From WHTI01 sp046715095 (lineage in GTDB: Bacteria > Actinomycetota > CADDZG01 > WHSQ01): DNA of 6,696 nucleotides. A model generated the notes under the pieces. The model saw only the letters and a program-made list of their open reading frames with translations. It was not told the DNA's origin and searched no databases. Positions 5,984 to 6,696 of this stretch are shown here, one piece after another. The stretch covers positions 1-6,696 of the forward strand of contig JBKJZQ010000029.1 of NCBI GenBank assembly GCA_046715095.1, in the 5' to 3' direction. Position 1 is the stretch's first letter. Each line of letters opens with the position of its first letter. The translations under genes were made by a program, and so were the position numbers.

Positions 5984-6002
5984 TAGTGCCGCATCGGCAC
6001 TA
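5984..6002. terminator. Hairpin between convergent genes, likely bidirectional terminator
   Basis: TAGTGCCG-CAT-CGGCACTA is a perfect 8-bp stem with a 3-nt loop, starting 2 nt after the AI-2E-family stop and 20 nt past the stop of the convergent small gene. It lacks a T-run on either side. Hairpins without a U-tract are commonly reported in high-GC actinobacteria. Position and symmetry support a terminator that serves both strands. Confidence 0.65.
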
Positions 6003-6022
6003 GGCCCGCGGCCCGATCCGAG

Positions 6023-6271
6023 TCACGGGGGATCTTCCTTCGCCGTTCGAGAACTGATCAGCGCGGTAGCCACCAACCAGGCGAACGCGGTCGCGGCAAG
6101 AGGGAGGCCGATCCCCAGCGCGGCGCCCATCCAACCCGGGGGCTCGAAGGCGGCCACGAACAAGGCGACGAGAACGAGGACCCCGAACAGCGCGACGACC
6201 GCGATCGAGAGCGCGAGCACCCACTTGGTGGCTTGGTCAGCTGCTTCTCTGTCGTTCGGGGTCTTGTCCAT
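6023..6271 (-). CDS. Small two-helix membrane protein, unknown function
   Basis: An 82-residue protein with a polar N-terminus (MDKTPNDREAADQATK) and two hydrophobic helices, about 17-42 and 47-72. They are joined by a short 'EPPGW' turn, and the C-terminal tail is charged (SSRTAKEDPP). I recognise no family. The compact hairpin shape is typical of small inner-membrane accessory or holin-like proteins, but nothing else supports a specific role. The start at 6271 is chosen because GAGGAA lies 7 nt upstream; an in-frame ATG 30 nt further upstream has no ribosome site. The gene converges on the AI-2E-family gene and is divergent from the DinB-like gene, so it appears monocistronic. Confidence 0.72.
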   Translation of the reverse strand: MDKTPNDREAADQATKWVLALSIAVVALFGVLVLVALFVAAFEPPGWMGAALGIGLPLAATAFAWLVATALISSRTAKEDPP

Positions 6272-6278
6272 ACCTCGG

Positions 6279-6284
6279 TTCCTC
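6279..6284 (-). promoter_or_regulatory. Ribosome binding site for the small membrane protein
   Basis: GAGGAA on the minus strand, 7 nt before the ATG at 6271. It decides between that start and the in-frame ATG at 6301, which has no comparable site. Confidence 0.55.
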
Positions 6285-6470
6285 TGCGCTCCACTATCCA
6301 TGAAGACGTATCGGACGTTAGAAAGGTTTCCCCGATTCGAACCCGATTACGCCTTCTTCTCTGTCACCGGACCGACACCCAAAGGATAGGCCCGGCCGCG
6401 ATCAATCGGTTCCCTACCTTCGGCTGCCGGCGAGCGACGGCCTCGGGCCCGCCGCCCAACCCCACGGTGC

Positions 6471-6484
6471 GATAGAAACCTATC
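6471..6484 (+). promoter_or_regulatory. Short inverted repeat / possible leaderless -10 before the DinB-like gene
   Basis: GATAG-AAAC-CTATC is a perfect 5-bp-arm repeat ending 1 nt before the ATG at 6486. TAGAAA inside it (6473-6478) matches the -10 consensus at four of six positions and ends 7 nt before the ATG, as for a leaderless transcript. No -35 is evident and no Shine-Dalgarno is present. The arms are short enough to be chance. Confidence 0.3.
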
Positions 6485-6485
6485 C

Positions 6486-6696
6486 ATGTCGATCACGCCG
6501 GACACCAAGGATTGGACGTGGGTGCTCGAGAACGAGTGCCCCGAGTGTCACTTCGAAGTGAGGCTGTTTCCCAGGGAAAGGATCGGATCGATTAACCGTG
6601 CCAACGCGGCCGCCTGGGGACCTGTTCTCGCCCACCCGAAGGCCCGGATCCGGCCGGCCGAGGACACGTGGTCGGCACTCGAGTACGGATGTCATG
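6486..6696 (+). CDS. DinB-like superfamily protein, N-terminal fragment (runs off right edge)
   Basis: Seventy codons are visible, beginning MSITPDTKDWTWVLENECPE, with no stop before the edge. The pattern 'DWTWVLE.eCPEC.F' near residues 9-23, 'RANAAAW' at 38-44 and 'TWSALEYGCH' at 61-70 matches a DinB-like subgroup that I associate with actinobacteria. These are four-helix-bundle proteins, often metal-dependent and including thiol-dependent transferases and unassigned enzymes. His70 is where the first metal-binding His of the fold is expected; the remaining ligands lie beyond the window. The CPEC pair (Cys18, Cys21) may be a redox or zinc motif. The start is the only ATG near the family N-terminus; a leaderless start is possible. 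The reaction cannot be inferred. Confidence 0.82.
   Translation, partial: MSITPDTKDWTWVLENECPECHFEVRLFPRERIGSINRANAAAWGPVLAHPKARIRPAEDTWSALEYGCH

Noticed and set aside
6331..6350. GATTCGAACC resembling a tRNA T-loop
   Set aside because: On neither strand do the flanking five bases pair into a T-stem, and no acceptor or anticodon arm can be built around it.
1..6696. CRISPR array, insertion sequence, prophage or other defence island
   Set aside because: I saw no regularly spaced repeats, transposase or integrase motifs, or terminal inverted repeats. Apart from vapBC, the genes are ordinary metabolic, transport and regulatory ones.

Overview
The window looks like a chromosomal segment of a high-GC bacterium, most likely an actinomycete-type lineage (Actinomycetota). 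The reasons are strongly G/C-biased third codon positions, GTG and TTG starts, TANNNT-like promoter elements next to start codons, and a DinB-like protein of a type I associate with actinobacteria. The assignment is an inference from style and not from a marker gene. No rRNA, tRNA, CRISPR array, insertion sequence or phage gene is visible.

Left edge to 1105 (minus strand): the window opens inside the N-terminal helix-turn-helix of a TetR-type repressor. A perfect palindrome lies just upstream of it and is a candidate autoregulatory operator. The next ~310 bases, up to a toxin-antitoxin pair, hold no confident gene. They do contain a reading frame that begins with a lipoprotein-like signal sequence and stays open through the repressor to the edge. 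Then comes a VapBC-type module: a Phd/YefM-fold antitoxin overlapping by 4 bp a PIN-domain toxin with its acidic residues intact. Its promoter and a palindrome sit on the antitoxin start codon, which suggests a leaderless, autoregulated transcript.

1107 to 4838 (minus strand): a tight three-gene operon in the order AGXT2-like class III aminotransferase, CoA-acylating (methyl)malonate-semialdehyde dehydrogenase (mmsA), EamA/DMT transporter, with gaps of 16 and 8 nt. The two enzymes form consecutive steps. The aminotransferase would convert beta-alanine or 3-aminoisobutyrate to the semialdehyde, and MmsA would convert that to acetyl-CoA or propionyl-CoA. This fits the last steps of reductive pyrimidine breakdown, beta-alanine use or valine/thymine catabolism. 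The permease may move a related metabolite. A candidate promoter precedes the aminotransferase.

4938 to the right edge: an AI-2E/PerM-family membrane protein is transcribed divergently from the catabolic operon. It converges on a small two-helix membrane protein, with a perfect 8-bp-arm hairpin between them. After a ~210-nt divergent spacer, the window ends in the N-terminus of a DinB-like protein.

No clearly new multi-gene system is visible. The points most worth a second look are the lipoprotein-like frame hidden at the TetR gene, the palindrome on the vapB start codon, and the aminotransferase-mmsA-permease grouping.
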